A stretch of 64,000 bases of DNA. Origin: Burkholderia cenocepacia. Lineage in GTDB: Bacteria > Pseudomonadota > Gammaproteobacteria > Burkholderiales > Burkholderiaceae. The notes below the pieces were generated by a model, which made no database searches, was not told the DNA's origin, and worked only from the letters and a program-made list of their open reading frames with translations. The stretch lies in assembly GCF_014211915.1 (NCBI RefSeq), contig NZ_CP060040.1, positions 1 to 64,000 of the forward strand. The letters are read 5' to 3'. The position numbers were made by a program, and so were the translations under genes. Below, one piece after another: positions 46,896 through 58,030 of the stretch (positions within the stretch are counted from its first letter, which is position 1; each line of letters starts with the position of its first letter).

Positions 46896-47393
46896 CTACG
46901 ACGCCGTCGCCGCGACCTGCCGCGCGATGCGCGCCGCACACGCATCGGGTGTCGCATCGGACGTATCCAGCACCATCTCGCTGAACGCCCGCGCAGCATA
47001 CCCTTCCCGATACATCTCGGCGATCCGGTTGCGCTCCCAGTCCGTCAACATGCGCGTGCCGCGATTCGACGCCGCGACCGCTTCGGGCGGCGCGAGCGTG
47101 ACGACGAACAAGCGCGCGTCACGCGCGTCGCAGGCCGCGCGCAGCCGTTCGAATTCCGCTTCGCCGATCGGATAGGCGATGACCAGATGGCGTTCGTGTG
47201 CGGTTGTGATCTGCGTGACGAGGCGTTCGAGCGCGATCGCCCATTGCACGTCGAACGGCGCGTTTTCGGGCGCATCGTGATCGTCGCCGTCGATGAAGCG
47301 CGCATCGGGCAGCACGCGTGCGAGCGCGCGGCCGATCGTCGTCTTGCCGCTGTTGATCGGGCCGTTCAGGTGGATGACGGTCAGGATGGTCAT
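46896..47393 (-). CDS. Shikimate-kinase-like P-loop kinase
   Basis: A 165-residue P-loop protein. Walker A is LNGPINSGKTTIGRAL and the second acid motif FIDGDDHD; it ends with an arginine-rich lid (MYREGYAARAFSEMVLDTSDAT). The fold is that of shikimate/gluconate kinases or chloramphenicol-type phosphotransferases; the substrate is unknown. It lies between the MFS permease and argG, on the opposite strand from the permease. Confidence 0.75.
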   Translation of the reverse strand: MTILTVIHLNGPINSGKTTIGRALARVLPDARFIDGDDHDAPENAPFDVQWAIALERLVTQITTAHERHLVIAYPIGEAEFERLRAACDARDARLFVVTLAPPEAVAASNRGTRMLTDWERNRIAEMYREGYAARAFSEMVLDTSDATPDACAARIARQVAATAS

Positions 47394-47566
47394 GAGTCGA
47401 CGCAGGAATCGGACGATTCGCAGCTTGCCATGACTGGCGCGGCGGTGCAGTGCCGTTGAGGCGTCACGCGGCGGGATGCGAATACGGCGGGAAGCGGACA
47501 GGCGGGGAGAGGGGAAGCGGCAGGCTGCGCGCGGAACGATGCACCACACGGGCAGCCTGCCCGACC

Positions 47567-47590
47567 GTGCCGCATACGACGATGCGGCAC
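47567..47590 (-). terminator. argG: Hairpin after argG
   Basis: GTGCCGCAT and ATGCGGCAC form a perfect 9-bp stem with loop of six bases, 18 bp beyond the argG stop. There is no U-tract. Confidence 0.4.
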
Positions 47591-47608
47591 GGCGTCGAAC
47601 GACGCGAC

Positions 47609-49264
<1,656 letters not shown>

Positions 49265-50335
49265 TCAGATATTCCACGATCGCGCGGTATCGAGCAGCCG
49301 CTCGCGCAACTGATCGACTTCGCCGGCCAGCTTGGCCGTGATCGACACGTAGCCGGACAACTGCGGCGGCGGCGCGTCGTGCAGCGGGTCGACCGGCCGC
49401 CGGCGCGGGGCAAGCCGGCTCGGCGTGCCGAACTTGAGCGCGCGGCTCGCGCCGACCAGCGTGTCGCGGATGCGCCGGTTCAAGGTCTTCATCTCGACGC
49501 GCATGTATTCGCGGGCCGCCACGTCGTCGGCGGCCGGCAGCGCGCTCGACAGGATCTCCAGGTAACCGATGCACAGGCGCAGGCTGCGCTGGATCGCCTC
49601 GAGCTGCGTCATCGACGTCTCGCATTCCTTCGACACCGACGGCATCAGCGAGCGCAACTGCACGAGCAGCGTGCTCAGCGCGGCCATTTCCTTCAGGTGC
49701 GCGTCGTCGGTGACCTGACGGTCGTCCGCGAGCCGCGCATGCACGGCCGCGCACGCGCGCAGCGCGTCGGCGAGCTTGTAGCGCCACGAATAGGTCGCGT
49801 AGAGCGGCAGCGCGAACGAGAACGCCAGCGCGATCGCGATGCCGGCCAGCACGTTCACCGCGCGCCACAGGCCGTCGACGATCTCGTTGTCGCCGTGCCC
49901 GGCGACGATCACCATCGTGATCGCCGACAGCAGCGCGATGTAGCCGGCCTTGCCGATCGCGTGATACGCGCAGACGCCGCACCCGACCGCCATCAGCAGG
50001 TAGATCGCGAACGGCGCGTGCAGGAACGAGTAGAGAAGGATCAGCCCGAGCCCCGCCAGCGCGCCGATCGATGTCCCGAGCGCGCGCTCGGCCGCCTTCT
50101 TGCGGATGTTGCCGTGATGCTGCAGCCCGCCGACGACGATCAGCACGGTGATCGTCGACCACTCGCCATGCGGCACGTTCAGCCCCGTGGACAGCGCGAT
50201 CGACACGAGCACCGCGAGCGCGACGCGCGCCGCGTGGATCAGCTTCGCGTGCCGGTAGCGGCGGTACGGGTCGAGCAGCGGGCGAAGCGCGTGGCGCACG
50301 AGCGGCGGCAGTCGGGTCGGAAGCGGGGCAGTCAT
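49265..50335 (-). CDS. FUSC-family membrane protein
   Basis: A 356-residue protein. About six membrane helices cluster in residues 30-180 (KLIHAARVALAVLVSIALSTGLNVPHGEWSTITVLIVV, RALGTSIGALAGLGLILLYSF), the fusaric-acid-resistance/aromatic-acid-exporter fold. The C-terminal half is cytoplasmic and helical (LVQLRSLMPSVSKECETSMTQLEAIQRSLRLCIGYL). FUSC proteins export aromatic acids with a membrane-fusion partner, but no partner is adjacent. It may act alone or with unlinked genes. Confidence 0.85.
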   Translation of the reverse strand: MTAPLPTRLPPLVRHALRPLLDPYRRYRHAKLIHAARVALAVLVSIALSTGLNVPHGEWSTITVLIVVGGLQHHGNIRKKAAERALGTSIGALAGLGLILLYSFLHAPFAIYLLMAVGCGVCAYHAIGKAGYIALLSAITMVIVAGHGDNEIVDGLWRAVNVLAGIAIALAFSFALPLYATYSWRYKLADALRACAAVHARLADDRQVTDDAHLKEMAALSTLLVQLRSLMPSVSKECETSMTQLEAIQRSLRLCIGYLEILSSALPAADDVAAREYMRVEMKTLNRRIRDTLVGASRALKFGTPSRLAPRRRPVDPLHDAPPPQLSGYVSITAKLAGEVDQLRERLLDTARSWNI

Positions 50336-50483
50336 GACGAAGCGGAAGTGGCCGGAACGCGCACGGCGGCCCGCGCGGGCCGGCGCCGCGCCGCCTGCGC
50401 AGCAGACGTAACGCTAGCCGAACATAGGTGGGCTGTCCACGGCGGGGCCGCCGGGCAGCCGTGTCCGACCACGGCACGGCGCG

Positions 50484-52016
50484 TCACGCGTCGGCCGCGG
50501 TCGACTGCGCGTCCAGCACGCGGTTGCGGCCGCCCGACTTCGCGCGGTACAGCGCTTCGTCGGCGCGCCGCAACAGTGTCGCGGCGTTCATTCGGCCGTC
50601 GTCGGCGGTGGCCGTGCCGATGCTGACCGTGACGCGCCCGTACTGGCTCTTCACGTGCTCGATCCCGAGCTCCGAGATCGCGCGCCGGATGCCTTCGGCG
50701 ACGGTGGCCGCGCCTGGCCCGTCGGTGTCGGGCAGCGTGACGACGAATTCCTCGCCGCCGTAGCGCGCGACGTGATCGCTGTCGCGGCGCAGGCAGCGCG
50801 ACAGCGATTGCGCGACCTGGCGCAGCACGTCGTCGCCGGCCGGGTGGCCGTAGTAGTCGTTGAACGCCTTGAAGTGATCGACGTCGACGAACAGCACGGA
50901 CAACGGGCGGCCGCTGCGCGACGCGCGCTGGGTCTCCTTCGCGAGCACCGTGTCGAACGTGCCGCGGTTGTCGAGGCCCGTCAGCGAATCGGTGTGCGCG
51001 AGCCGGTACAGCTTCGCTTCGGCATCCTGCCGGCGTTTCAGCTCGCGCGACAGCGCGAGCGAGCCCCACGCGATGAACGCGGTGAACAGGCTCATCAGCA
51101 CGACGGTCCAGATCGCGCGGTGGTGCCACGACGCGTAGATGTCGATTTCGGCGGGCGCGACGTCGACGATCAGCGGCAGCCCGGCGAGATGCTTGTAAAC
51201 ATAGACGCGCCGCACGCCGTCGATGGCGCCGACCCCGGTCAGCTCGCCGGTGCGGCTGCGTTGCGCGTCGATGAACAGCGGCGAGTCGTGCAGGTCGAGG
51301 CCGACCACCCGGGTGTCGTACGGCAGGCGCGATACGAGCGTGCCGTTGTCCTCGACGATCGCCGCGCTGCCGTGCCGGCCGACCGCGAGGCCGTCGAGCA
51401 GCGCGCGGAAGTAGTCGATGCTGAGCGTGCCGACGACGATCCCGCCGAAGGTGCCGTCGGGCCGGTTGATCCGGCGGCTCAGCGCGATCGTCAGCGCGCC
51501 GCCGCGCAGCCGCGACGCGTACGGCCGGCTGATGTAGAGGCCGGGTGCGAGCCGGTCGCGGTGCACGGTGAAATAGTCGCGGTCGGCGAAATTGCCTTGT
51601 CGCGCGGGCGACGCGCTCGAATCGATCGCGATATTGCCGTGCGCATCCATTACGAAAATGGAACCGAGATAGGCACCGGTCGCCGCGCGATCGAACAGTA
51701 GCCGGTGGCGCTGGCGCGGCGGCAATGTCATCAGTTCCGGATCGGCCACGCCATCGACGACGTTTTGCAGCGACAAATCGTAGAGTTCGATATTGCGCGC
51801 GATATCGCGTTCGATCAGCAGCATCAGGTTGCGCGCATTTTCTACCGCATGGCCATACGCGTCGCGTCGCGCCTCGATTAATAGCGACGTGGAAAGTCCC
51901 CAACTGAACATCAGCAGGACGATGCCCGCCACGAGTACGCCGCGGGGCGACAGAATGCGTGCCACGATCGACGCGGTATGGCGGCGCAGCGCGGCGGGCA
52001 GCGGGAATGACTTCAT
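50484..52016 (-). CDS. Membrane diguanylate cyclase with Cache-type sensor
   Basis: A 510-residue protein. TM1 at about 25-50 (GVLVAGIVLLMFSWGLSTSLLI) and TM2 near 300-325 (WTVVLMSLFTAFIAWGSLAL) flank a periplasmic dCache-like sensor (about 50-295; DRDYFTVHRDRLAPGLYISRPYASRLRGGALTIALSRRI). The GGDEF domain (about 345-500) has the active motif GGEEF in HVARYGGEEFVVTLPDT, so it should make c-di-GMP, and an I-site R-x-x-D (RDSD) five residues before it. No EAL domain is present. The ligand is unknown. Confidence 0.92.
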   Translation of the reverse strand: MKSFPLPAALRRHTASIVARILSPRGVLVAGIVLLMFSWGLSTSLLIEARRDAYGHAVENARNLMLLIERDIARNIELYDLSLQNVVDGVADPELMTLPPRQRHRLLFDRAATGAYLGSIFVMDAHGNIAIDSSASPARQGNFADRDYFTVHRDRLAPGLYISRPYASRLRGGALTIALSRRINRPDGTFGGIVVGTLSIDYFRALLDGLAVGRHGSAAIVEDNGTLVSRLPYDTRVVGLDLHDSPLFIDAQRSRTGELTGVGAIDGVRRVYVYKHLAGLPLIVDVAPAEIDIYASWHHRAIWTVVLMSLFTAFIAWGSLALSRELKRRQDAEAKLYRLAHTDSLTGLDNRGTFDTVLAKETQRASRSGRPLSVLFVDVDHFKAFNDYYGHPAGDDVLRQVAQSLSRCLRRDSDHVARYGGEEFVVTLPDTDGPGAATVAEGIRRAISELGIEHVKSQYGRVTVSIGTATADDGRMNAATLLRRADEALYRAKSGGRNRVLDAQSTAADA

Positions 52017-52600
52017 CCTCGGGGTGGCGGGCGGCGGCTACTCGCGTCACTGGCGGTTCCACGCGCTGATTATTTCGAATTAAGCGTCATTATCCCGCGA
52101 ATTCCTGAAATTCGCGCGCGCATGCAAAACATGCATGCGGCGACGGCGATTCGAAACGGTTACGCATCATTACCGCAGTGCGCGCGGGCGATTTGATTTG
52201 AATCAATCGCCAGTGTCGGCCTTTTCGTCTGATTAATAGCGCGCTGATCGGTCGATTTTGCGTATTGAATCCGGTATTTGGCGGATCGAGACAGGATTAC
52301 GCGCGGCGGGGGAAATGAAAATCGAATGACCCGCCGTCGTCGAGGTCTTCGCGACGCCGGGCGGCAGTGGCGCGGCCGACACGGCCAACCCGTTGATTCT
52401 GCAAAATCCGCGGCGGTGGCGGCGGGCGGGGCGAGCGCAGCTGTCCCCCTATCGAATCAGGTAGAATCCGCGCTTCGCCGCAGGCGCCCGCCGCGCAACG
52501 CGTATCGGGGCCGCATCGAATGCATCGCAGGACGCGCCCCGCGCTCCGATACCGCATGCGCCGGCTACGGATGCCGGCCTGCTCAACGTTCGTCTCGTTT
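52017..52600 (+). other. Divergent gene-free region between cyclase and permease
   Basis: A 584-bp spacer of lower GC content around 52060-52290. It contains the inverted repeat CGCATG...CATGCG (52119-52139) and the palindrome TTGATT-TG-AATCAA (52193-52206), possible operators. TAGAAT (52462-52467) may be the -10 of the permease promoter. No gene was found. Confidence 0.5.
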
Positions 52601-54136
52601 ATGTCCGCCATTCCGAATTCCGACCCACCCGGTTCGTCCGCGAACCCACCCAAGCTTCATCGCGCGCTGAAGGCGCGCCACCTGACGATGATCGCCATCG
52701 GCGGCTCGATCGGCACGGGCCTGTTCGTCGCGTCCGGCGCGTCGATCTCGCAGGCCGGCCCCGGCGGTGCGATGGTCGCGTACATGCTGATCGGCCTGAT
52801 GGTCTACTTCCTGATGACGAGTCTCGGCGAGATGGCCGCGTTCATGCCGGTGTCGGGCTCGTTCGCGACCTACGGCGCCAAATACGTGGACGAAGGCTTC
52901 GGCTTCGCGCTCGGCTGGAACTACTGGTACAACTGGGCGGTGACGATCGCGGTGGAGCTCGTGGCCGCGCAGCTCGTGATGCACTACTGGTTTCCGGACG
53001 TGCCCGGCGTGTGGTGGAGCGCGGCGTTCCTCGCCGTGATGTTCCTGCTCAATGCGCTCACCGTGCGCGGCTTCGGCGAGGCCGAATACTGGTTCGCGCT
53101 GATCAAGGTCGTCACCGTGGTCGCGTTCATCGGCGTCGGGCTGCTGATGATCTTCGGCATTCTGAAGGGCGCGCCGGCCAACGGCTGGGGCAACCTGACG
53201 ATCGGCGACGCACCGTTCGCGGGCGGCCTGCCGGCGCTGATGGGCGTCGCGATGATCGCGGGCTTCTCGTTCCAGGGCACCGAGCTGATCGGCGTCGCGG
53301 CCGGCGAATCGGAAAACCCGCGCACGACGATTCCGCGCGCGGTGCGCCAGGTGTTCTGGCGCATCCTGCTGTTCTACGTGTTCGCGATCTTCGTGATCGG
53401 CGTGCTGATTCCGTATACCGACCCGAACCTGCTCAAGACGGACGTGACCGACATCGGTGTGAGCCCGTTCACGCTGGTGTTCCGCCACGCGGGCCTCGCG
53501 TTCGCGGCCGGCGTGATGAACGCGGTGATCCTCACGGCCGTGCTGTCGGCCGGCAACTCGGGCATGTACGCGTCGACGCGGATGCTCTACAACCTCGCGA
53601 CCGAGGGCCGCGCGCCGAAGGTGTTCGCGAAGCTGTCGCCGGGCGGCGTGCCGCGCAACGCGCTGTACGCGACCACCGCCGTCGGCGCGCTGTGCTTCTT
53701 CACGTCGCTGTACGGCGACAAGACCGTGTACCTGTGGCTGCTGAATACATCGGGGATGACGGGCTTCATCGCGTGGCTCGGCATCGCGGTCAGCCACTAC
53801 CGGTTCCGCAAGGGCTACGTGAAGCAGGGTTACTCGCTCGACCAGTTGCCGTATCAGTCGAAGTGGTTCCCGTTCGGCCCGCTGTTCGCGTTCGTGCTGT
53901 GCCTCGTGATCGCGCTCGGCCAGGATTACCAGGCGTTTCTCGCGAACCGGATCGACTGGGCCGGCGTGGCCGCGACCTATGTCGGCATTCCGCTGTTCGT
54001 CGTCGTGTGGCTCGGCTTCCGGTTCCTGAAGAAGAGCCGGTTCGTGCGCTACGAGGACATGGAGATCGCGCCGTGGATCGCCGCGAGCCGCGGCGCGCAG
54101 CGGCCGCCGGTGGCGAACCGCGAAACCACGGGCTGA
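52601..54136 (+). CDS. lysP: Amino-acid permease, LysP-like
   Basis: A 511-residue APC-family permease with 12 helices. It begins RALKARHLTMIAIGGSIGTGLFVASGASISQAGPGGAMVAYMLIGLMVYFLMTSLGEMAAFMPVSGSFATYGAKYVDEGFGFALGWNYWYNW, and has FSFQGTELIGVAAGESENPRTTIPRAVRQVFWRILLFYV, typical of lysine-specific permease LysP. It imports basic amino acids by proton symport. The start 52601 was chosen by family; an upstream ATG at 52520 adds 27 residues of unlikely sequence. A strong terminator follows. Confidence 0.9.
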   Translation: MSAIPNSDPPGSSANPPKLHRALKARHLTMIAIGGSIGTGLFVASGASISQAGPGGAMVAYMLIGLMVYFLMTSLGEMAAFMPVSGSFATYGAKYVDEGFGFALGWNYWYNWAVTIAVELVAAQLVMHYWFPDVPGVWWSAAFLAVMFLLNALTVRGFGEAEYWFALIKVVTVVAFIGVGLLMIFGILKGAPANGWGNLTIGDAPFAGGLPALMGVAMIAGFSFQGTELIGVAAGESENPRTTIPRAVRQVFWRILLFYVFAIFVIGVLIPYTDPNLLKTDVTDIGVSPFTLVFRHAGLAFAAGVMNAVILTAVLSAGNSGMYASTRMLYNLATEGRAPKVFAKLSPGGVPRNALYATTAVGALCFFTSLYGDKTVYLWLLNTSGMTGFIAWLGIAVSHYRFRKGYVKQGYSLDQLPYQSKWFPFGPLFAFVLCLVIALGQDYQAFLANRIDWAGVAATYVGIPLFVVVWLGFRFLKKSRFVRYEDMEIAPWIAASRGAQRPPVANRETTG

Positions 54137-54173
54137 CGCCGGCGCGGCAGGCGGCCGCGCGACGGTCGACGAG

Positions 54174-54205
54174 AAACGGGAAGCTGCGTGCTTCCCGTTT
54201 TTTTT
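54174..54205 (+). terminator. Rho-independent terminator after the permease
   Basis: AACGGGAAGC (54175-54184) pairs with GCTTCCCGTT (54190-54199) around TGCGT, followed by eight T (54198-54205). A textbook terminator. Confidence 0.95.
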
Positions 54206-54402
54206 GCCCGGCTATTGTCTGCACGGGGTCAAAGCCGGTTATATTGCCCGACCCTACCGGGCCACGGCCCGGCCGGCGCGACAGGCGCGGCGCGGATCGG
54301 CATCCGGCGCGCGCGACGCGCGGCGGCCGGCGAGATGCCCGGCGTTTTCATCGTTCCGTCCGGGCCGACATGGCCCGCGGAGCGCGCAATCCAGAGGAAT
54401 TC

Positions 54403-54648
54403 ATGAGCGCATCACCCGCCGAGCGGAAGGCCGGACCCGTTTCCATCGTGCGAATCGAAGCCGCGATCAATGCGTGGCGCGAAGTGTACCCGCCGGCGCC
54501 GGACGGCGAGGACGGCTACGCGCTCGACGCCGGCAGCAACTGCCTGGCCGAGCTGTACGGCACGATGATCTGCTATCAGTTGCCGGACGTGCCGCTCGAC
54601 TCGCTGAGCCACGAGCAGCGCGACGCGTTGTACGCGACCGAGGTGTGA
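54403..54648 (+). CDS. DUF3717 small protein
   Basis: An 81-residue cytoplasmic protein. IVRIEAAINAWREVYPPAPDGEDGYALDAGSNCLAELYGTMICYQLPDVPLDSLSHEQRDAL matches DUF3717, a short beta-proteobacterial family without known function. It starts at 54403 behind AGAGGA. A terminator follows, so it is monocistronic. Confidence 0.8.
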   Translation: MSASPAERKAGPVSIVRIEAAINAWREVYPPAPDGEDGYALDAGSNCLAELYGTMICYQLPDVPLDSLSHEQRDALYATEV

Positions 54649-54687
54649 TGCGGTCGGCGCGATGCCGCGGCGCGGCGTCGGTGAACG

Positions 54688-54718
54688 AACGGGAAGCCTC
54701 GCGGCTTCCCGTTTTGCT
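54688..54718 (+). terminator. Rho-independent terminator after DUF3717
   Basis: ACGGGAAGCC (54689-54698) pairs with GGCTTCCCGT (54703-54712) around TCGC, then TTTGCTTT. The arms are nearly the same as those of the terminator at 54174. Confidence 0.9.
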
Positions 54719-54910
54719 TTGCGCGACCCCGGGCGTCGCCGCGAGCACGACGCGGCTCGAGCCGGGATCGGCGCCGGCTGAGGTATCGTGACGGGATCGG
54801 GAAGCAGGCGATCGAGGAGGCCGGTACGAAGCCGGCGAGGGTGACCGGTGCGGACGCGGTCCGCGCGGCGCCGGATGAGCGTCCGTTGCCTTTCCCGGGA
54901 GGATTCGAAC

Positions 54911-55828
54911 ATGGAGTTGAGACACCTCCGCTACTTCGTCGCGGTAGCCGAAGAGCGGAATTTCACGCGGGCGGCGGAACGGCTGCATATCGCGCAGCCG
55001 CCGCTGAGCCGGCAGATCCAGCAGCTCGAGGAAGCGCTCGGCGTGCCGCTGTTCGAGCGCACCGCGCGGCCGCTGAAGCTGACCGATGCCGGGCGCTTCT
55101 TCTATTCGCATGCGGTGCAACTGCTCGCGCAGACCACCGAACTCGAATCGATGACGAAGCGGGTCGGCAAGATCGAGCGCAGCATGTCGGTCGGTTTCGT
55201 CGGCTCGACGCTGTACGGGATGCTGCCGAAGATCATCCGGCGCTTTCGCAGCGAATATCCGGCTGTCGAGCTGAGCCTGCACGAGATGTCGACGATGGAC
55301 CAGATCAAGGCGCTGAAGGAAGGGCGCATCGACGTCGGGTTCGGCCGCATCCGCCACGAGGACCCGAGCGTGCGGCGCGTCGTGCTGCGCGAGGAGCGGA
55401 TGATCGTCGCGCTGCCGGTCGGCCACGTGCTCGACAGCGCGAAGCCCGTGCTGTCGCTGCACGATCTCGTCAACGACACGCTGATCATCTTTCCGAAGGC
55501 GCCGCGTCCGAGCTATGCGGATCAGGTACTCGCGGCCTTCCACGACCGCGCGTTGCAGCCGCGCAGGATCTACGAGACGCGCGAGCTGCAGATCGCGCTC
55601 GGCCTCGTCGCGATGGGCGAGGGCGTGTCGGTCGTGCCGCAGAGCGTGTACGGGCTCAAGCGCGATGACATCAGCTACAAGCCGCTCGACGATCCGAACC
55701 TCGTGTCGCCGATCATCATGAGCATGCGCATGCTCGACGAATCGGAGGACATCCGTGCGATGCAGGCGCTGATCTACCGGCTGTACGACGAAGCGCAGAT
55801 GGAGTATCTGCCGCCGCAGCCCGAATGA
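54911..55828 (+). CDS. LysR-family regulator (BenM/CatM type)
   Basis: A 305-residue LTTR. It starts MELRHLRYFVAVAEERNFTRAAERLHIAQPPLSRQIQQLEEALGVPLFERTARPLKLTDAG, the form of CatR/BenM/CbnR regulators of aromatic degradation. The effector domain follows at residue 90. It starts at 54911 behind GGGAGGA. Stop and the next gene's possible start overlap (ATGA at 55825). Targets unknown; the adjacent hydrolase is a candidate. Confidence 0.9.
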   Translation: MELRHLRYFVAVAEERNFTRAAERLHIAQPPLSRQIQQLEEALGVPLFERTARPLKLTDAGRFFYSHAVQLLAQTTELESMTKRVGKIERSMSVGFVGSTLYGMLPKIIRRFRSEYPAVELSLHEMSTMDQIKALKEGRIDVGFGRIRHEDPSVRRVVLREERMIVALPVGHVLDSAKPVLSLHDLVNDTLIIFPKAPRPSYADQVLAAFHDRALQPRRIYETRELQIALGLVAMGEGVSVVPQSVYGLKRDDISYKPLDDPNLVSPIIMSMRMLDESEDIRAMQALIYRLYDEAQMEYLPPQPE

Positions 55829-55938
55829 ACGCACGGGCGGCAGGGGCTTTTCTTGACGCTGCGCGCGCCGGCAGGCCACCATGCCCGGATTCGATGCGGC
55901 TGCCGACGGGCGGCCGCCTTCATGCAGACGACCGACAC

Positions 55939-56736
55939 ATGACCGATATCGTGACCGAGGAGACGACCGTCGAGACGCCGCAAGGGCGTCTCTTTGCGAA
56001 ACGCTGGCATGCGGGGCCGGCACGGCACGCGGCCGCGCCCATCGTGCTGCTGCACGATTCGCTCGGCTGCGTCGACCTGTGGCGCGACTTTCCCGCGCAG
56101 CTCGCCCGTGTGACGCAACGCGACGTGATCGCGTACGACCGTCTCGGTTTCGGTCGCTCCGATCGGCATCCGGGCAAGCTCGGCACGACGTTCGTGCGCG
56201 ACGAGGCCGATCATGCATTCGCCGCGGTACTGGAACGGCTCGGCGTCGATGCGTTCGTCGCGTTCGGGCACAGCGTCGGCGGCGGGATGGCGGTCGGCTG
56301 TGCGGCCGCGCATCCGGCGCGTTGCCGCGGCCTCGTGACGGTCGCCGCGCAGGCGTTCGTCGAGGACCGCACGCTGGCCGGCATTCGTGACGCGGGGCGG
56401 CAGTTCGACGAACCGGGGCAGCTCGACCGGCTCGCGCGCTATCACGGCGACAAGGCCGAATGGGTGCTGCGCGCGTGGGTCGACACGTGGCTGTCGCCGG
56501 CGTTTCGCGACTGGAGCCTCGACGACGACTTGCCGCGCGTGCAGTGCGCGACGCTCGCGATTCACGGCGAAGACGACGAATACGGGTCCGACGTGCATCC
56601 GAAGCGGATCGCCGCGCGTGTCGCGGGGCCGTCGTCGTTCCTGCTGCTCGCCCGCTGCGGACACCTGCCGCACCGCGAGCGAACGGACGACGTGCTGGCC
56701 GCCGTCGCGACGCTGCTGCGCGACGCGGGCGCCTGA
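55939..56736 (+). CDS. Alpha/beta hydrolase
   Basis: A 265-residue hydrolase. Oxyanion region IVLLHDSLGCVDLWRDF, nucleophile elbow AFGHSVGGGMAVG (Ser), acid in IHGEDDEYGSD and catalytic histidine in LARCGHLPHRE. The start is uncertain: ATG 55939 begins near the fold, whereas ATG 55825 would overlap the LysR stop and give a 303-residue protein; neither has a good ribosome site. Substrate unknown. Confidence 0.85.
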   Translation: MTDIVTEETTVETPQGRLFAKRWHAGPARHAAAPIVLLHDSLGCVDLWRDFPAQLARVTQRDVIAYDRLGFGRSDRHPGKLGTTFVRDEADHAFAAVLERLGVDAFVAFGHSVGGGMAVGCAAAHPARCRGLVTVAAQAFVEDRTLAGIRDAGRQFDEPGQLDRLARYHGDKAEWVLRAWVDTWLSPAFRDWSLDDDLPRVQCATLAIHGEDDEYGSDVHPKRIAARVAGPSSFLLLARCGHLPHRERTDDVLAAVATLLRDAGA

Positions 56737-56752
56737 GCGTTCGTCATCGCCA

Positions 56753-56768
56753 GCGGGCGGACGCCCGC
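56753..56768. terminator. GC hairpin between convergent genes
   Basis: GCGGGC-GGAC-GCCCGC forms a 6-bp stem between the hydrolase and the membrane-protein gene. No U-tract. Confidence 0.3.
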
Positions 56769-56774
56769 CGGCCG

Positions 56775-57128
56775 TCAGAACGAAAGCTGGATCGCGAGAT
56801 CGATCGCCAGCAGTACGATCGACAGACCGATGCCGAGAATCACGTTCGGCAACCGGTGCTCGAAATCGCGATGATCCTTGCGCATCGCCGCGCCGAGCAG
56901 AAAGATTGCCTCGACGACGATCTGCAATCCGACGAACAGCAGCATCAGCAGATACTCGTAACCCATCTGCTTGAACGCGACGAATTGCATCCCGTGATCA
57001 CGAATCCACTGGCCGACGCGCAGCAGTTCGTAGACGAACAGCAACGCGGGGAACAGGTAACTGATGAAGTAGGTCGGCGCGGTGGCGTGCCGTAGTTCGA
57101 GGTGGAAGTGCTGATGCGTGGTAGCCAT
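56775..57128 (-). CDS. Small four-helix membrane protein, unknown
   Basis: A 117-residue protein with three membrane helices (about 17-37 FISYLFPALLFVYELLRVG, 53-76 GYEYLLMLLFVGLQIVVEAIFLLG, 95-115 ILGIGLSIVLLAIDLAIQL) and a histidine-rich N-terminus (THQHFHLELRHATAP). I do not recognise the family. The ATG at 57128 follows a perfect GGAGGG; a GTG one codon earlier is less likely. It lies alone between the hydrolase and TetR genes. Confidence 0.7.
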   Translation of the reverse strand: MATTHQHFHLELRHATAPTYFISYLFPALLFVYELLRVGQWIRDHGMQFVAFKQMGYEYLLMLLFVGLQIVVEAIFLLGAAMRKDHRDFEHRLPNVILGIGLSIVLLAIDLAIQLSF

Positions 57129-57314
57129 CACAACCCTCCTTGCAACGCGTGATTGCGGTCGCGACGGCGGCGCGTGTCGCGTGCGAACTACGGGATTGCC
57201 CGATGCACAGTGCGCAGCCGTACGACGTCAGCATACTGCTGCGCGGGAAATTTGGCATGCGAAGTGTGGGGTCGTTGTAACAATGTGTGTGCGCTACGCG
57301 ACGCGTTGGCTGCG

Positions 57315-57935
57315 TCACCGCTTCGCTTGCGCGCCTTCGATGAACAGCTTCGCGACCGATTGAAACTCCCGTTTCAGCGATAGCCCCGGCACGGTCAGCC
57401 AGCGCAGCATCGCCGCAAGATACAGGTGATGGAACCACGTTGCGAGCTGATCGGCCCGCAGCGCGGCGTTCAGTTCGCCGGTCTGCTGACCCGCGGAGAT
57501 CAGTTGCTCCCACACCAGCGCGATATCGCTGCCGTTCTCTCCCGCACGCTCCGGTTCGGCTGCGCCGATGCTCAGGAAGCGATGCCGCAGGTACGCGAGC
57601 AGGTACGCGGGATGGTGCTCGCACCAGGCGGCCGACGCGTCGAGCACGCAGCCGACGCGCGACGCAAAGGTCTTGCGCCGCGCGACGTCGCGCTGCAGAT
57701 GCGCGAGATCGCGCGCGAGTTCGCCTTCGAGCCAGTGCGCGAGCACGGCTTCCTTCGTCGGAAAGTGGTTGTACAGCGTGCGTTTCGCGACATCGGCCTC
57801 GGCGGCGATCTGCTCCATCGTGACGGCCTCGTAGCCGTGCGCATCGAACAGGCGGGCGCCGGTCGCGGCGAGATGCGCGAGCATCTGGATGCGTTTGCGC
57901 GCGCGGCGGCCCGGATCGTCGGTCGGAATCGTCAT
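57315..57935 (-). CDS. TetR-family regulator
   Basis: A 206-residue regulator. HTH: LAATGARLFDAHGYEAVTMEQIAAEADVAKRTLYNHFPTKEAVLAHWLEGEL. The ligand domain (about 70-200) is helical. It is divergent from the glycosyltransferase gene and probably represses it through the inverted repeat between them. Confidence 0.9.
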   Translation of the reverse strand: MTIPTDDPGRRARKRIQMLAHLAATGARLFDAHGYEAVTMEQIAAEADVAKRTLYNHFPTKEAVLAHWLEGELARDLAHLQRDVARRKTFASRVGCVLDASAAWCEHHPAYLLAYLRHRFLSIGAAEPERAGENGSDIALVWEQLISAGQQTGELNAALRADQLATWFHHLYLAAMLRWLTVPGLSLKREFQSVAKLFIEGAQAKR

Positions 57936-57956
57936 GGCAGGGCGGTTTACGGAAAG

Positions 57957-57986
57957 TGCACGAATTGCATTAGTATACGACGTGCA
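57957..57986. promoter_or_regulatory. Inverted repeat between tetR and glycosyltransferase genes
   Basis: TGCACG (57957-57962) and CGTGCA (57981-57986) flank an AT-rich core with TAGTATA, a -10-like sequence. Candidate TetR operator in the 95-bp divergent spacer. Confidence 0.4.
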
Positions 57987-58030
57987 TTTTTACGAAACCA
58001 TTCTTTTCCGTCGTGCACCAGGAGCCCCGC